Assembly: GCA_023974075.1 (NCBI GenBank)
Contig: CM043792.1
Location: 12,195,456 to 12,259,455 of the forward strand
Reading direction: 5' to 3'
DNA: 64,000 nucleotides
Source: Chaenocephalus aceratus
Lineage: Eukaryota > Chordata > Actinopteri > Perciformes > Channichthyidae
Below are positions 14,301 to 25,200 of this stretch, piece after piece (position 1 is the first letter of the stretch; every line of letters starts with the position of its first letter). Made by a program: the position numbers and the translations under genes. The notes beneath the pieces were generated by a model. It saw only the letters and a program-made list of their open reading frames with translations. It searched no databases and was not told where the DNA came from.

Positions 14301-14476
14301 TTTGATTTAACTAATATTTGATAACTAGAAATGACATGATGACATTTCATTCGAACATAACTCACCTTTCTTGTGATGTTGTGAACATACGGACAGGTGT
14401 TGCAGGCGAATCTCATGCACTTCTGTCCTTCCTCGACAATTAAAACATTCCCGCAGGTTGGACAAAAGAGAAGCAT
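11359..14476 (-). CDS. polr3k: RNA polymerase III subunit RPC11/RPC10 (POLR3K), 108 aa
   Basis: This small Pol III subunit drives RNA cleavage by the polymerase and is needed for termination and re-initiation. Coding exons on the minus strand are 14476-14366, 13633-13546 and 11486-11359, which give exactly 108 residues, the length of the human protein. It starts MLLFCPTCGNVLIVEEG with the N-terminal zinc ribbon (CPTC...CNTC). It continues YVHNITRKV and NYRNFPKLKEVDDVLGGAAAWENV. It ends with a TFIIS-like ribbon: CPKC, then the acidic hairpin QTRSADEPMTTFYKC with the catalytic DE pair, and CGHRWRD. An ATG nine bases upstream (14485) is in frame; I prefer 14476 because it matches the family N terminus. 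Its introns hold the tandem repeat, a LINE end and a MITE. Confidence 0.97.
11939..13060. mobile_element. MITE-like DNA transposon (1.12 kb) in polr3k intron 2
   Basis: The ends are perfect inverted repeats, GGCCGTATCTCATTTC at 11939 and its reverse complement ending at 13060, flanked by CTG on both sides (11936-11938 and 13061-13063). Sub-terminal CGACTCCTCGG and TCGAGGAG motifs are also inverted. No transposase frame is present. The 3-bp duplication would suit a PIF/Harbinger-type element, but the family is not certain. Confidence 0.75.
12700..12755. repeat. AT and GT simple repeat inside the MITE
   Basis: A run of TATA units passes into GTGTGTG. It is simple sequence with no coding content. 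Confidence 0.8.
13090..13505 (+). mobile_element. LINE 3' end, L2-like
   Basis: The plus-strand frame reads the C-terminal tail of a LINE ORF2 (WWNELPIDIRTADSLHTF, RRRLKTHLFRL) to a stop near 13302. A 3' UTR follows with GTCGCTTTGGATAAAAGCGTC and a terminal ATGTA repeat. It is 5'-truncated and differs from the LINE at the left edge. Confidence 0.8.
13770..14275. repeat. Degenerate AT-rich minisatellite in polr3k intron 1
   Basis: Imperfect tandem units built around 'GTATAGTATGTCGAAAA' and 'AAGTCATGGTATAG' recur roughly every 45-60 bases. No coding frame is present. It ends about 90 bases before polr3k exon 1. Confidence 0.7.
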
Positions 14477-15002
14477 GTTCCCCACACATAAATGTAGCTA
14501 AACACTAAACCAACAAACTCAATAAGTATGGTTTTGTACACAACTAGCTTACTGCTTTAGTGTCCCTTGTGTACACTAGTGCATGTGGATCAGCGGAAGT
14601 GAAGCTGGTGCTACTCGTATTATCGGTCGTTTGGAAACGAAATATAATGAATGTGGCACTGACTTTATAATAATTAAACAACCACATCCCAAATAACTAT
14701 CACTTTTAAAGAAACATTAATGAACATAAACATTTTGTCGTTTAATAAAACCGTTAAGAAGAGTCTGAATTTAAGTCCACTTAGGGGGAACCATTTGACC
14801 TGAGCTGCGGTTTCCTTACGGTATGTCATTTCAGCACACCGTTTGTTTATTTCATGGCTTTTTTGCAGCAAAAATAATTCAAATGTAACAATGTTTTTCA
14901 GCTGTCTTTGACACATTGTAGTCCTACGGTACATTTTATTTACTCTTACTTAGTTTTCTCATTTTATAGTTTTGCTATCCTGACAAACAGGCCTGTTGAA
15001 TT
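14477..15002. promoter_or_regulatory. Shared divergent promoter interval of polr3k and snrnp25
   Basis: The two start codons face away from each other 526 bases apart. An ETS-type core, CGGAAGT, lies at 14594-14600. No TATA box is obvious. The arrangement is inferred to be a bidirectional housekeeping promoter; transcription starts are not seen. Confidence 0.55.
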
Positions 15003-16762
15003 ATGTTTATGACGGAGGAGCAGAGTGAGGAAGCTCCTGGAGGAGGACTGTCTGTAAAAGAGGAAGATGTGGAAAAAGAGAATGTGACCGAGATGGCAGC
15101 TTTAGACGAAGAAGAAGAGGAGGAAGACGAGGAGACTCTTCCTCACCCAGAGATCCTGGACATATTCGAGGAGGGTCTTGCTCAACTTGTTCAGGACCCT
15201 TTACTCTGTGATCTGCCAATTCAGGTCTGTGTGTCTGTATTACACAGGGCCGAGCACAGACTTTTTTGGGGGCAGGTGCTCAAGTTCAATCAATCAATGT
15301 TTATTTATACAGCCCAATATCACAAATGTTACATTTGTCTCAGTGGTCTTCACAGTGTGTACAGAATATCAGTATGACAATACGACACCCTCTGTCCTTA
15401 GACCCTCACATCGTACAAGGAAAAACTTCCGGAGAAAACCCAGTTTAAAGGGAAAATGGGAGAAACCTCAGGGAGAGCAACAGAGGAGGGATCCCTCTCC
15501 CAGGACGGACAGACGTGCAATAGATGCCGTGTGTAAATCGAAAAGATAATACATTCACAACATAGGTAGACTAAATGTTTGGAAATGCATGTGTCTATAA
15601 TAATAAGATGAATCCACGAGGATGTCAGCAATCTTGTGGGAGCCATCGGTGAAGTAGTATGGTGAGAGTCAGGCAGGACCGCAGAGACAGGTTCAGCCAC
15701 GACTCGAAGTCCACGACTCAAATCCAGAACTCAGGATAGAGGTGTACGGTGTATTTACATTACATTACATTTCATTTCATTTAGCTGACACTTTTATCCA
15801 AAGCGGCTTACAATTACCAATTCCAGGGACATTCTCCCTGGAGTAACTAAGGGCTAAGTGCCTTACTCAATGGCACACTCGTGGTGGTGTTCCTGGCAGG
15901 ATTTGAACTCACAACCTTCCAATCTTCAGCCCAGCTCACTATCCATTAGACCACCACTATCCACATAGTGTCATATTCTTTTGATTATTGGGCAAACTTG
16001 TAAATTGTCTTTGAATTTTTTCCTGAAACCTGATCATCTTTATCTATAGGTAACTTTGGAGGAGGTTAATTCGCAGATCGCTTTGGAGTACGGCCAAGCC
16101 ATGACAGTCAGAGTTGTAAAGGCTGACGGAGAGATTATGCGTAAGTGTTGAGTGTTTTGCTGAATTCTAAATGTGACTTTGGTCAAAGTACTGAAAACTG
16201 TAGTTCAATATACACTATGTGTTTTTGATCACATAACAATTACCATTTGTTTTAACATAACTCCACAAGTTGCATTTAAACATTTACTATGTCTGTCTTT
16301 TTTCTTTTTATTAACCATCTACAAAATAAACGTTCCTCCCTTAGCGATAGTTGTGGTGCAAAATGCAACCGTCCTGGATCTGAAGAAGGCCATCCGCAGA
16401 TTCATGGAGCTGAAACAACAGCGTGAAGGCGGAGTGAAACAAGTCAGCTGGTAAACATGCTCACAAACACTAAACCATAGAAGATATTTTAAATTTTAAA
16501 GTTTATTTTTAAACAGCCAAACCAAAAGCCACTGGTTGCTCTCTTTGTTTTACAGGAGATATGTGTGGAGAACCTTTCTGTTAATATTTCAAGGGGAAAA
16601 GCTTGACGATGACAAGATGAGGCTTAAGGAGTAAGTGCATGAAATAATCCCCTCTGTCACGTGTTCTCATCTGCTGCACCGTTTGACTTTGTTTCTCTGT
16701 TCAGCTACGGGATCCGAAACAGGGATGAAGTGACGTTCATGAAGAGACTCAGGAAAAAGTGA
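15003..16762 (+). CDS. snrnp25: U11/U12 snRNP 25 kDa protein (SNRNP25), 183 aa
   Basis: SNRNP25 is a component of the U11/U12 di-snRNP that recognises minor (U12-type) introns. Coding exons are 15003-15224, 16050-16140, 16345-16450, 16556-16630 and 16705-16762; phases agree. The core reads VQDPLLCDLPIQ, VTLEEVNSQIALEYGQAMTV, VVVQNATVLDLKKAIRRFM, then REGG, VSWRYVWRTF and YGIRNRDEVTFMKRLRKK, the family's ubiquitin-like fold. The N terminus before VQDPL is about 60 residues rich in Glu/Asp, with a run near residues 36-43. This is longer than the 132-residue human form I remember. A second ATG in frame lies at 15009. Intron 1 carries a LINE tail and another repeat. ATTAAA at 16984-16989 is a likely polyadenylation signal. 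Confidence 0.95.
15286..15735 (-). mobile_element. 3' fragment of the same L2-like LINE family, antisense, in snrnp25 intron 1
   Basis: It starts at its tail (CAATCAATCAATG) and reads, on the minus strand, the same 3' UTR as 3000-3441, including the segments about the fluctuating CA-rich block and 'GAGAGGGATCCCTCCTCTG'. It is 5'-truncated, and the copies are clearly diverged. Confidence 0.85.
15756..15965. repeat. Dispersed repeat fragment in snrnp25 intron 1
   Basis: A TTACATTACATT-type start leads into 'AGCTGACACTTTTATCC', 'CTCAATGGCACACTCG' and 'AGACCACCACTATCC'. This wording is common to a dispersed teleost repeat. It has no coding frame. Family not determined. Confidence 0.55.
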
Positions 16763-17956
16763 AACGACCCACCCAACGCTTGTAACGTCAGGCGAAAAAC
16801 AAAGTTCCTGCAGTGTGTGCTGGGACCCCCTGCCACGCAGACATCAAGTGACTTTCACAAAGTTCTCATGAGTACGACTTGCTTGAGGCAGTCGGGACAT
16901 CTTAGTATAAAATGAGCACGCTTCTTGAAGAGGCTACATGTAAATACATCTTGAGTTGTGATTTTGTAAAGTTTTCTACAAACATTAAAACATATGAAAG
17001 TGTGTTGGTGTTTTACTTGCATGACAACAAGAGCATTCTGTAACATTTTCCAGAGAGGTCAGCTGTGAACTGAGGATTTGAATATTTCCTGGTATGAGTA
17101 AACACTACCAGCCTTTGTTGACCTGGTTTGAATATTAACTGTACGAGAGACACTGGGAGCAGCTGATGAAATACGGTAACACATACATGATTCTCTTTAA
17201 TATAATATTATCTTCAACTGAGTTGTAATGTTATTAACTGTATGAAGATAGTAGTTAAATGGTATATAGTCTAGTCGTGAGTTTTTATTATTTTACTTTT
17301 GCTTGCTCAAACCAGAATTAGTCTTGTACATTTTGTCTTTTCCTACCACCGTTTTTGAAGGAAAATCAATGTTTGATCAATATTTAGTATATCTTATTAA
17401 TTACCACTACTTTTAAAATGCATTTAACATAGCATTACTATGAAATGTAGTAGAGCTAACGGACACTGAGTTAGCAGTGTGTTTCAGTCGACCTTTGATC
17501 ATAAGCAGTTTCTCTAATGTAAATGTATTCTGTATTGCTGACATTCCGAGCTGCACAACAACATTGTGTCAATGTTTTAGCACATTTCTATTATTGGGTA
17601 TCAACTGCAGTCTTTGATTACAAACGTTTGGTCTGCTAACATTTGCATGGGTGTGGTTCAATTGTCACATGGAAGATAAATAAGGATACCTGCAAAGATA
17701 TTTTTCAAAATAGATCCTACGATTTAGTAGATAATCAATATTTTCTAGCTTGTTCTTTATTTTGAGAAGATGTCATTGGACAAAAACTGGGTGACGGATT
17801 AATATATTTTAGGTAGTACCATTGAGCATTCTCACTGCAAAACCTAAAAAATGTCTGCTACATTTTGAGGAGTTTCGCACTTCAAATGCATGAACCAAAT
17901 ATCAGTCCTTTGTTAAAAAAAGTCCAACAATTGCTCATGTCTCTTCAGCCTCCACC

Positions 17957-19438
17957 ATGACTTCTTCAGACAGCGAGCTGAACAAGATTTCCACAGAGCT
18001 CAAACACCTTTCACTCAAGAGACAACAACTTCTGGAGAGGAAAAAACTCCAGTGCATATTTCAGGAGTTGAAGAATCGTGTTCAACTTGAACAGCCAGGT
18101 GATGTATAAATGAGCATTAAAGAAATGCCTATAAGTATTTGCAACAGGAGAATGAAGTAGCTATCTCACATATTCTGAATATTACATAATCAGCTATGCT
18201 ATCTCATGCGAGTCACTTTTTTATTTTCCTAGAGGAGGGTGACTCGTATCAGCATAAGATTGACAGCATTGATGACACACTGAATCAACTGGCGGAGAGG
18301 AAGGCAGAGCTCCAGAAGAACCACGACAACATGGTCTACGGGAACGATGAGAAGAACAGCCTGAAAGGTGTGTCCAAATGTACTGCAGCACACCGTTTCT
18401 CCATCATACTTATGTTGTGTTCCTTTTGTTGTTAGAGATCACCTCCGTCCAGAAGTTTGTGCCTGACGGTCCTGGGATTTTCTTTGTTGAGCACCCGGAT
18501 TTTCTCGGTGAGTCAGTGAGGCTCTGATGCACATGTTTAACGGTTCAATTCAAGGCTTCTACAGAACCTGCACACACTCACTGTGTTGCTGTTATATCTA
18601 CTGAGAATAATTTTCACCACACTTCTGTCAGTAATCAGTGTAACATTTTCTTTTAAATGTTCTTTATTTTTCAGCTTCATCAGTGAAAACTATGTGATCA
18701 ATTTAAGTCTATTTGTTTTACCCCCCATGTGTTTTAAGAACAGTTGAAAAAAGGTTTTGTTTTAAAGATATAGTGTTTAAACCTGAAAACATGCTGTCAC
18801 ATGCTGGAGAAAATTAACTCATGTCTTACTTCATGCACCTGCAACTTTGTCGCACTTGTGTCATTAAATGTAACCAGAATCTGACCAGAATTATATCAGA
18901 TAATTAATTAAATTACAATGTAAGTTACTGACACTTAATTGCGATTTTAATAGCTACCATTTTTCAGAATGTTCCCTCCAGAAGTTTTAGAGAAATATTA
19001 AGTTTGATTTTTGTTGGGAAAAAAAAGATTAGTTGTTGTTTTGTTCTTCACAGCGCCTACAGTGATTCTGGACGTGGAGAAGCTTCCCCCCCGCCCCACC
19101 AGGACGAAGTGTCCTGAGTGTGAGCAGTTCATCATGACAGAGACGTTTACCTCCATCAGCAGCGTCACCTGGCTCATGTGTTTCATGACGGCTTTAATTG
19201 GGTACGGAACCATTCCCTTAATCCCGGTGAAATATTGGCATGAGATGATTATTTAGCCTGTTATTATTGGTGCAGCCAGAGCCATGTTTCCAGGTCTGTT
19301 AACTTTTTATTTTGTTCCTTATTTTGCAGTTGCATTGCTGGTTGTTGCCTCATTCCCTTCTGCATGGATAGATTCAAATCCACCACACACAGATGTCCCA
19401 AGTGTCGAACGTCAATCATAACTATTAAACAGATGTGA
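17957..19438 (+). CDS. Coiled-coil LITAF-domain protein (201 aa)
   Basis: Coding exons are 17957-18098, 18233-18367, 18436-18507, 19054-19201 and 19330-19438; phases agree and give 201 residues. The start has a strong context (CCACCATGA). Residues 1-100 are charged and helical (LNKISTELKHLSLKRQQLLE, IDDTLNQLAERKAELQKN), so a coiled coil is likely. The LITAF domain is about residues 133-201: TKCPECEQFIMTETF, hydrophobic VTWLMCFMTALIG, CIAGCCLIPFCMDRF, then HRCPKCRTSI. The four zinc cysteines and the membrane-facing helix are intact. LITAF proteins sit on the cytosolic face of late endosomes and lysosomes. Unlike cdip1 this one lacks PPxY motifs in its N terminus, so it is not a simple copy of it. 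Exon 4 uses the donor gtacgg. I do not assign a symbol; it is a teleost LITAF homologue. Confidence 0.9.
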
Positions 19439-21766
19439 GAGAAAAGCAGTTGGTAAGAACTTGAACCTGAAAGAGTAGCAGATTTAATAATGGTGATGTA
19501 GCACACAGCAGCACTTGCAGATTTGTTTGTGTTTCATGAGCACTGAATATGAGCGGTTGAAGGATGACGCTCATGTCAGAGGGACAAACTGGTGTCTGTA
19601 TTTATCGTAGATTTATGGATATTTTAGACAAGGACATTACGTGACATCCATTTTTTCAAAGCAGACAAGCAGACCTCTAATTCAATCATTTTGAAATTAT
19701 AATCTGCTTTTACAAGCTGATAAGTGAGTTTGTCTTTGGTGTTCCCAGTTCATTAACGACACTAACATCTCATTATAGCATCCTTTTAAAGAGTGACATT
19801 CGGATCGTCAGAAAAAGCACTAATGTTCTTATAGGATAACTATAAAAAAAGTGTCATCGTCATCAGTCCTTTTTACAGCACCTTCCTCTACATTCACATG
19901 AGTTTGTTAACAGTTCTTCCGATAACCTTCAGAGGCAGACAGTGAACTCCTTTAGAATGCAACAGTGGTGCATCATGCTGTGTATATGTGTATATGGTTA
20001 CTTTGATACTAAATGTTATTTTTCTTATGCGGGAGGTCACCAATTACGCAAAATCCACTTTTTCATGTGTTTTGTACATACATGTGTGTCCTCTCTGTGT
20101 TAAGAGATTCGGAAAGCTTCAGGAAAAAAGATTCTCTCTTTTTTTGTCCTGATCCATTTATATAAAAACCTGTCTGAAAATCAGCTGATCAGATTTTGTC
20201 AACTTTGTGATGTGACAACTGTTTTATTGGTTGTGCAACCAGCCAATAACCAACCATGGTAACACCCACCTTATCACCTGAATCTCCTCCTTGAGCACCA
20301 TTGTTTTTTTTTCAACCAATCATTTCGCAGAGGGGCGTGGCCAGCAGCAGCTCATGGCATTTTAAGGTACATACACATAATCTGCACTTTTGGAACAGGG
20401 CTGAAATAGAGGGGGTTATGGCATGCTACAATTATCTGTTTGGTATTTCGAGCCAAACACTTTGGAGACATGTTTTGTATAGATCTGGGACCTATAATAT
20501 ATTGTTTAAAAAGCATTTAATAGGGGACCTTTTAATGAAAAGGAAAGCGGTCGGACCACAGACCTTTCTGTTGCAAAGGCTGGGTATGGCCAGCAGGTGT
20601 CACTATAACACAGATCAACTGTATTGCTATTTTAGTGTGAGGTGAGTGAACAACCCAAATGAGCAGTGGTTCAGACTGATGGATGTTGTTTCTCCTCTGT
20701 AGGATGACTGTCGGTCTGTTGTTACATCGTAATGCACAGAGATGAATAAACTACCTAAACAAAAACCAAGCAGGCATGTATGGAATCATTTTAACCCATG
20801 AAGAGTCGACGAATGGTCATTTTGATCAAGAGCACAGCAGATAGCGAGGTCTCCTAATCAGTGTTTTGTTTTTTAATATCAAAGGCAGGGTGCAAAAATA
20901 ACTTTTTTGTCCAGAAGCAAAAAGGCTAGTAAAATTGCAGATTTCAGTCCATATATCACTGGTGTTTCTAGACCTGTAGTTAATGCAAATCTACTGTAGC
21001 AATTTGCATATTTTACCAGTATTTGGCAAATGTTGTGCCCTGGGACTATTGGTTTTACAAAGAGTAGGCAGGATTTGGCTCGTGCTAGAATTCTTGTCAG
21101 AACTTGTTGAGAAATTGAATTTTTTGCAGTAAATCCTGGGTTGATCGGACTCATTTGACACTATGTTACCTCAGCGGCCTCATATCCTATCATTATCACA
21201 TTCACACTATCATATAAACATCTGATTTATGCTTCACATTTTACACTTACACAGGGGGCACTGAGTAGGTGTGTGTTTACAATCTGTTTTGATAGTGAAC
21301 GACAGGGTGGAGTGAACAACATAACCCCCCCAGCTACATGCAGTGTGTGTCCTATCTTTAACCAGCATTAGGACATATCTCCTGCTTTTTCAGCTTTTAC
21401 AACATTCAATAAAACGCTGTACATTCATTACGATCGGAGGACGAAAGGAAAGCAATAACAGTGGAATTATTTAAGATTGACATTTTAAAAGCTCCTTCCA
21501 CTGTCATCGTAATCTGCCAGTACCAGTCCTACTTAATGTCAGTCTCCCATTACAATCAGAGGCTGTAAAGACCTCAAAGGAAGCAATGCAGGAACGTCTT
21601 AACTGATGCAGCACATATTCGATTATTACTGAGCTGATTATTATGGGGCAGAAAGCAAAACAGAGCTGCCCCCCCCCTCCAAAAAGCACTTATTTCTCCA
21701 CACAGGAAACTACCTCCCTTACATACAAAAAAAAAATCGTCTGATAGGTGCGTGAAATCTCCTCGG
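19439..21766. other. Convergent interval: 3' UTRs of the LITAF-domain gene and mrtfb, with a MITE
   Basis: AATAAA signals on the plus strand lie at about 20743 and 21411. A MITE-like repeat occupies about 20030-20545. The open frames here (for example 20301-20645) fall in repeat sequence and show no recognisable protein. Confidence 0.5.
20030..20545. repeat. MITE-like repeat
   Basis: It begins with 'GGGAGGTCACC' and ends near 'TTTAATAGGGGACCTTT', giving a rough inverted AGGTC pair. It contains 'GATTGG'/'CCAATCA' palindromic wording common in teleost MITEs. The ends are approximate. Confidence 0.4.
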
Positions 21767-22215
21767 TCACTCCCAGTTTAAGTGCAGTTCATGTGAGTCC
21801 AGGAAGTCGGAGGAGAAGACGCCCACCGGCGCTGACATGTCCAAAGGGTTGACCCCCCCCGCGGGCACAGACAGGGTGAGGTCCAGCCAATCCATGTTGT
21901 CCATGTTGGTGCTGTGCAAGTGCGAAGCGGAGGGGGAGTCCACCTCCATGCTGACCACGGGGGAGTGCAGCTCCTCCAGCAGAGTCAGAGTTTGGGGCTC
22001 CGTGTGAGCAGCCAGCAGAGTCTCCAGCTGGGGGTCGGAGGTCAGGGCCGCCAAGCTGGCAGAGGGGTTGAGCTGCGCTGCAGGAAGCTGGGCTACCTGG
22101 ACCACAGGGGGAGGGCGGGACAGAGCCGTGCTGATGGGTAGGGTGGTGACACTGGCTGTCACAGGGAGAGGCTTGTCCAGGCAGGGAGGGTCCTGCCTGA
22201 CGAAGGGGGAGATCT
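21767..22215 (-). CDS. mrtfb: mrtfb last exon: C-terminal transactivation end
   Basis: It reads EISPFVRQDPP at the start and closes with MDNMDWLDLTLSV and FSSDFLDSHELHLNWE before the stop. DWL-D-L and SSDFLD-H-L-L are the conserved MRTF/myocardin C-terminal signatures. The acceptor (ttcacag before AGATCTCC) joins in phase to the preceding 61-base exon, which ends QMDDLFDVLIESG. Confidence 0.92.
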
Positions 22216-25200
22216 CTGTGAACAAGGACACAAAGGGTCATGGTGAGAATCCAAAAAGCTAAAAAATACTTTATGTCCCAGTCGGTCGTAAAAAGAAAGG
22301 TTGCATTATTCTCACCACCGCTCTCGATTAATACATCAAACAAGTCATCCATCTGCTGGCTGGCTGCGCTGGGACCCTGCAGAGAAATAAGGAAGGTAAG
22401 TAAATGTTTGAGTGATATACTGTATTATACATTTGATTCATATATTAATGAAGCCTTCGTTTAACCAGACAAGTCCCATTAAGATAACATGACTTCCAAG
22501 GGAGTCGTGTTTAAGACAGCAGCAATAGGGATTCTTTATTTAGTGTGTTACCTCACTACTCTATTCATCTTATTGTTGCCTTTTGTCTGCACCGCCCCTA
22601 AGCTGTGTAGATTACATAACATTTCAAACACATAAAACAAACATATAGTTTAGAATATTTTTGGACATTTATTGAAATCACATTATGGAACACTACTATT
22701 CAAATCGCAGGAGGCATAATTATTACATAAAGGTGGTTCTGCGAAGGTTCCTCAGCCGACAAAACGTACTCTGATACTTGCTTTTCTTTTCTGAAACATC
22801 CTGGCACAAAAGACCATTTCATTGCTTGATCATTTCCCATATCTTTCAATACAAGTTAGAATATATGTTCCAAAATGATAGTTCCATTCAGTATATGAAT
22901 CTGACAATTGCAATATCAAGACAATGTTTTATAATTAAATGTAATATTAAATTAATTAAATATTTCTTCCAAATCACCCTTGAAATTTTAAAACACACAG
23001 TATTAACTGCCTAGGAGACCACACAGGAAGAAAGTGCTCTAGCTAAGGAAGCAATTACACATTCCTATTGAATATTGTCACCTGAACAGCTGTTAGCATG
23101 CTGCGTGTCTGCTTTACAGCGTCCTCGTAGCGTGGCGGGTCTTTACACTTCGACACATGGTCTGGCATGATCAGCGCTGGCTGGCTGGGAGACTGCAAGA
23201 GAGGAGAAGACAACAGAGGCTCAGTCCAAATGGAAAGAGACAACACATCATTCAAATGCACTTTGAATGCCGCTGTATCGATACGTAAATAAATCAGGAG
23301 TCATAATGTCCTTCAGACAAATAGAGCAAGTACCTTATTAGTAGCATCCTTAGGAGCAGCCTGGCTGGAGGAGGCTCCTACAGGACCACCACTGGCTGGG
23401 AATGTTTCGAGTAAGCTTTGTGCTGCATTACCCATCATCCATGTCTGCAGGGACAGTGAGATAGGTCAGCAACACATTATCCAATGAAATGATCAGATTC
23501 AGAATCCAGTTTATTGCCAAGTAGGTTTTCAAATATAAAGACATTCCTTTGATGTATGATCATACAGAAACCCAAGAGGGAATACAAGGTCAAATAAGAG
23601 CAAGTGTTTTATGACACATGAAGTGAATGAGCGGTGCAGTTTTTGGCAACATTGTGCATCACAACACCCACTATCTGTGTGGGAGCAACCAAGCTGCTTT
23701 TGAGGGACACAATTACGGGCAACCTCAATGAAGATTGCTCATCACTTCCAGGTCCAGCAATGTATCTTTGTTTTACTTTTCTTAGGTACCTCATCAGTTA
23801 AAGCCTCACCATCTCCCCCCCCCCCCCCACACACTGACAGCAGTATGAGTGCTATCCCCAGCTAGCTTTGAGTTGCTAATTCTGGCTGCTAGTATGGCTC
23901 AGAGCAGAGGGACGACAGAGGGCACTGCTGTCAGCCTCCACTCAGCGCCTGCTCCAGTTTCCACAAGCCTTGTTTTGATGTGAACAAGGAAGGGTTATTA
24001 TGACGGGAACAAAAAAGATGCATTACCCATGACAGACCATCAATAACGTTACAAAAACCCCTCTGATGTTTGATTAGCCGGAGCCATCATAAACACTGCA
24101 GCAGATGTGTGACGTGCAACCTAACTTGAATTAACTGCATGGAAAGCACACTTTATGATTTCAGGTGCACGCACACACATGGATGATAACATACAACTCA
24201 CACGTTTTCAAGAAATCCAAACCTAGCTTAAAATCACAGCTGATAGTGACGAGTAAAACAGAGACGGACCGAGGCTATGCGAGCACGCGTATGTTTTCTT
24301 ACCTTTGTGGACGGCTGAGTCTGAGCGCTGCAGTGCTGCTGTAGCGCTGCTGAGGCCTCTGTTTTCTGTGGCACCTGTCCAGACGTCTGGACGAGGCCTG
24401 GGGCCGCGCTGCTCACAGTAGTGTGTGATTGAATGCTGCTGGGAGGGAGCTGGATCGCGCCTGCTGAGGGAGGCTGGGATGAAGCCAGGATGATCTGAGC
24501 CTGACCTCGCTGCACGCTTTCAGGCACTGTCTGCTTGATGAATGGATTCTGAGGACCCGCCTCCTCTTGTTTGACCAACACTGGAAGGCCAGGGGAACCA
24601 CAAGACACTGAGTAGTTTGACACGTTTTCCTCTTTGACTTTGAAGGGAGCGAGAGGGCTGCGGTGAGGTGGAGAATCTCCCTGCTGACTCCTCTTCTCCA
24701 CCTCCAGCTGCATCTTCAGCTCCTCCACCAGCCTCTGCTCCCGCTCCAGCTTCCGCATCAGCTCCTCGATCTGCCGCTGCTTCTCGTGGAGACGTTTGTC
24801 CTTCTCAGAGTCCTTAAAAAAGGGCCTCTTCTCGGTGGGTCTCTCCTCCTGTGGAGCTCTGTGCGGGGAGGCGACACAGGGGGCTGCAGACAGAGCGTCA
24901 GGAAGCCTGGTGGGGCTGTCCTCGATGCCCAGACTGGACACCTTGGAGGCTATGGGGGACACAGGCGGGGTTAACCTTATGTTTTCAGACTGTGAGGCTG
25001 TGGTCTCAGTGGCGGTCTGGGGGTTAGAGGTCTCCTGATACATCTTCAGCCTCTCGATTAGATCTGTCTTAGTCCCAGAAACAGGCAGGGATCTGAGCTT
25101 TAGTTCCATTTTCAGCTCGGCAACCTGTAAAGATAACACATAAAGGTAAAATACCTCCTTAATGTCTAGCTCGTTCTCGTCTGCAGCATGCTTGAGGTGC

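Noticed and set aside
15007..15219. Minus-strand frame opposite snrnp25 exon 1
   Set aside because: Shadow of the acidic repeats in the real exon.
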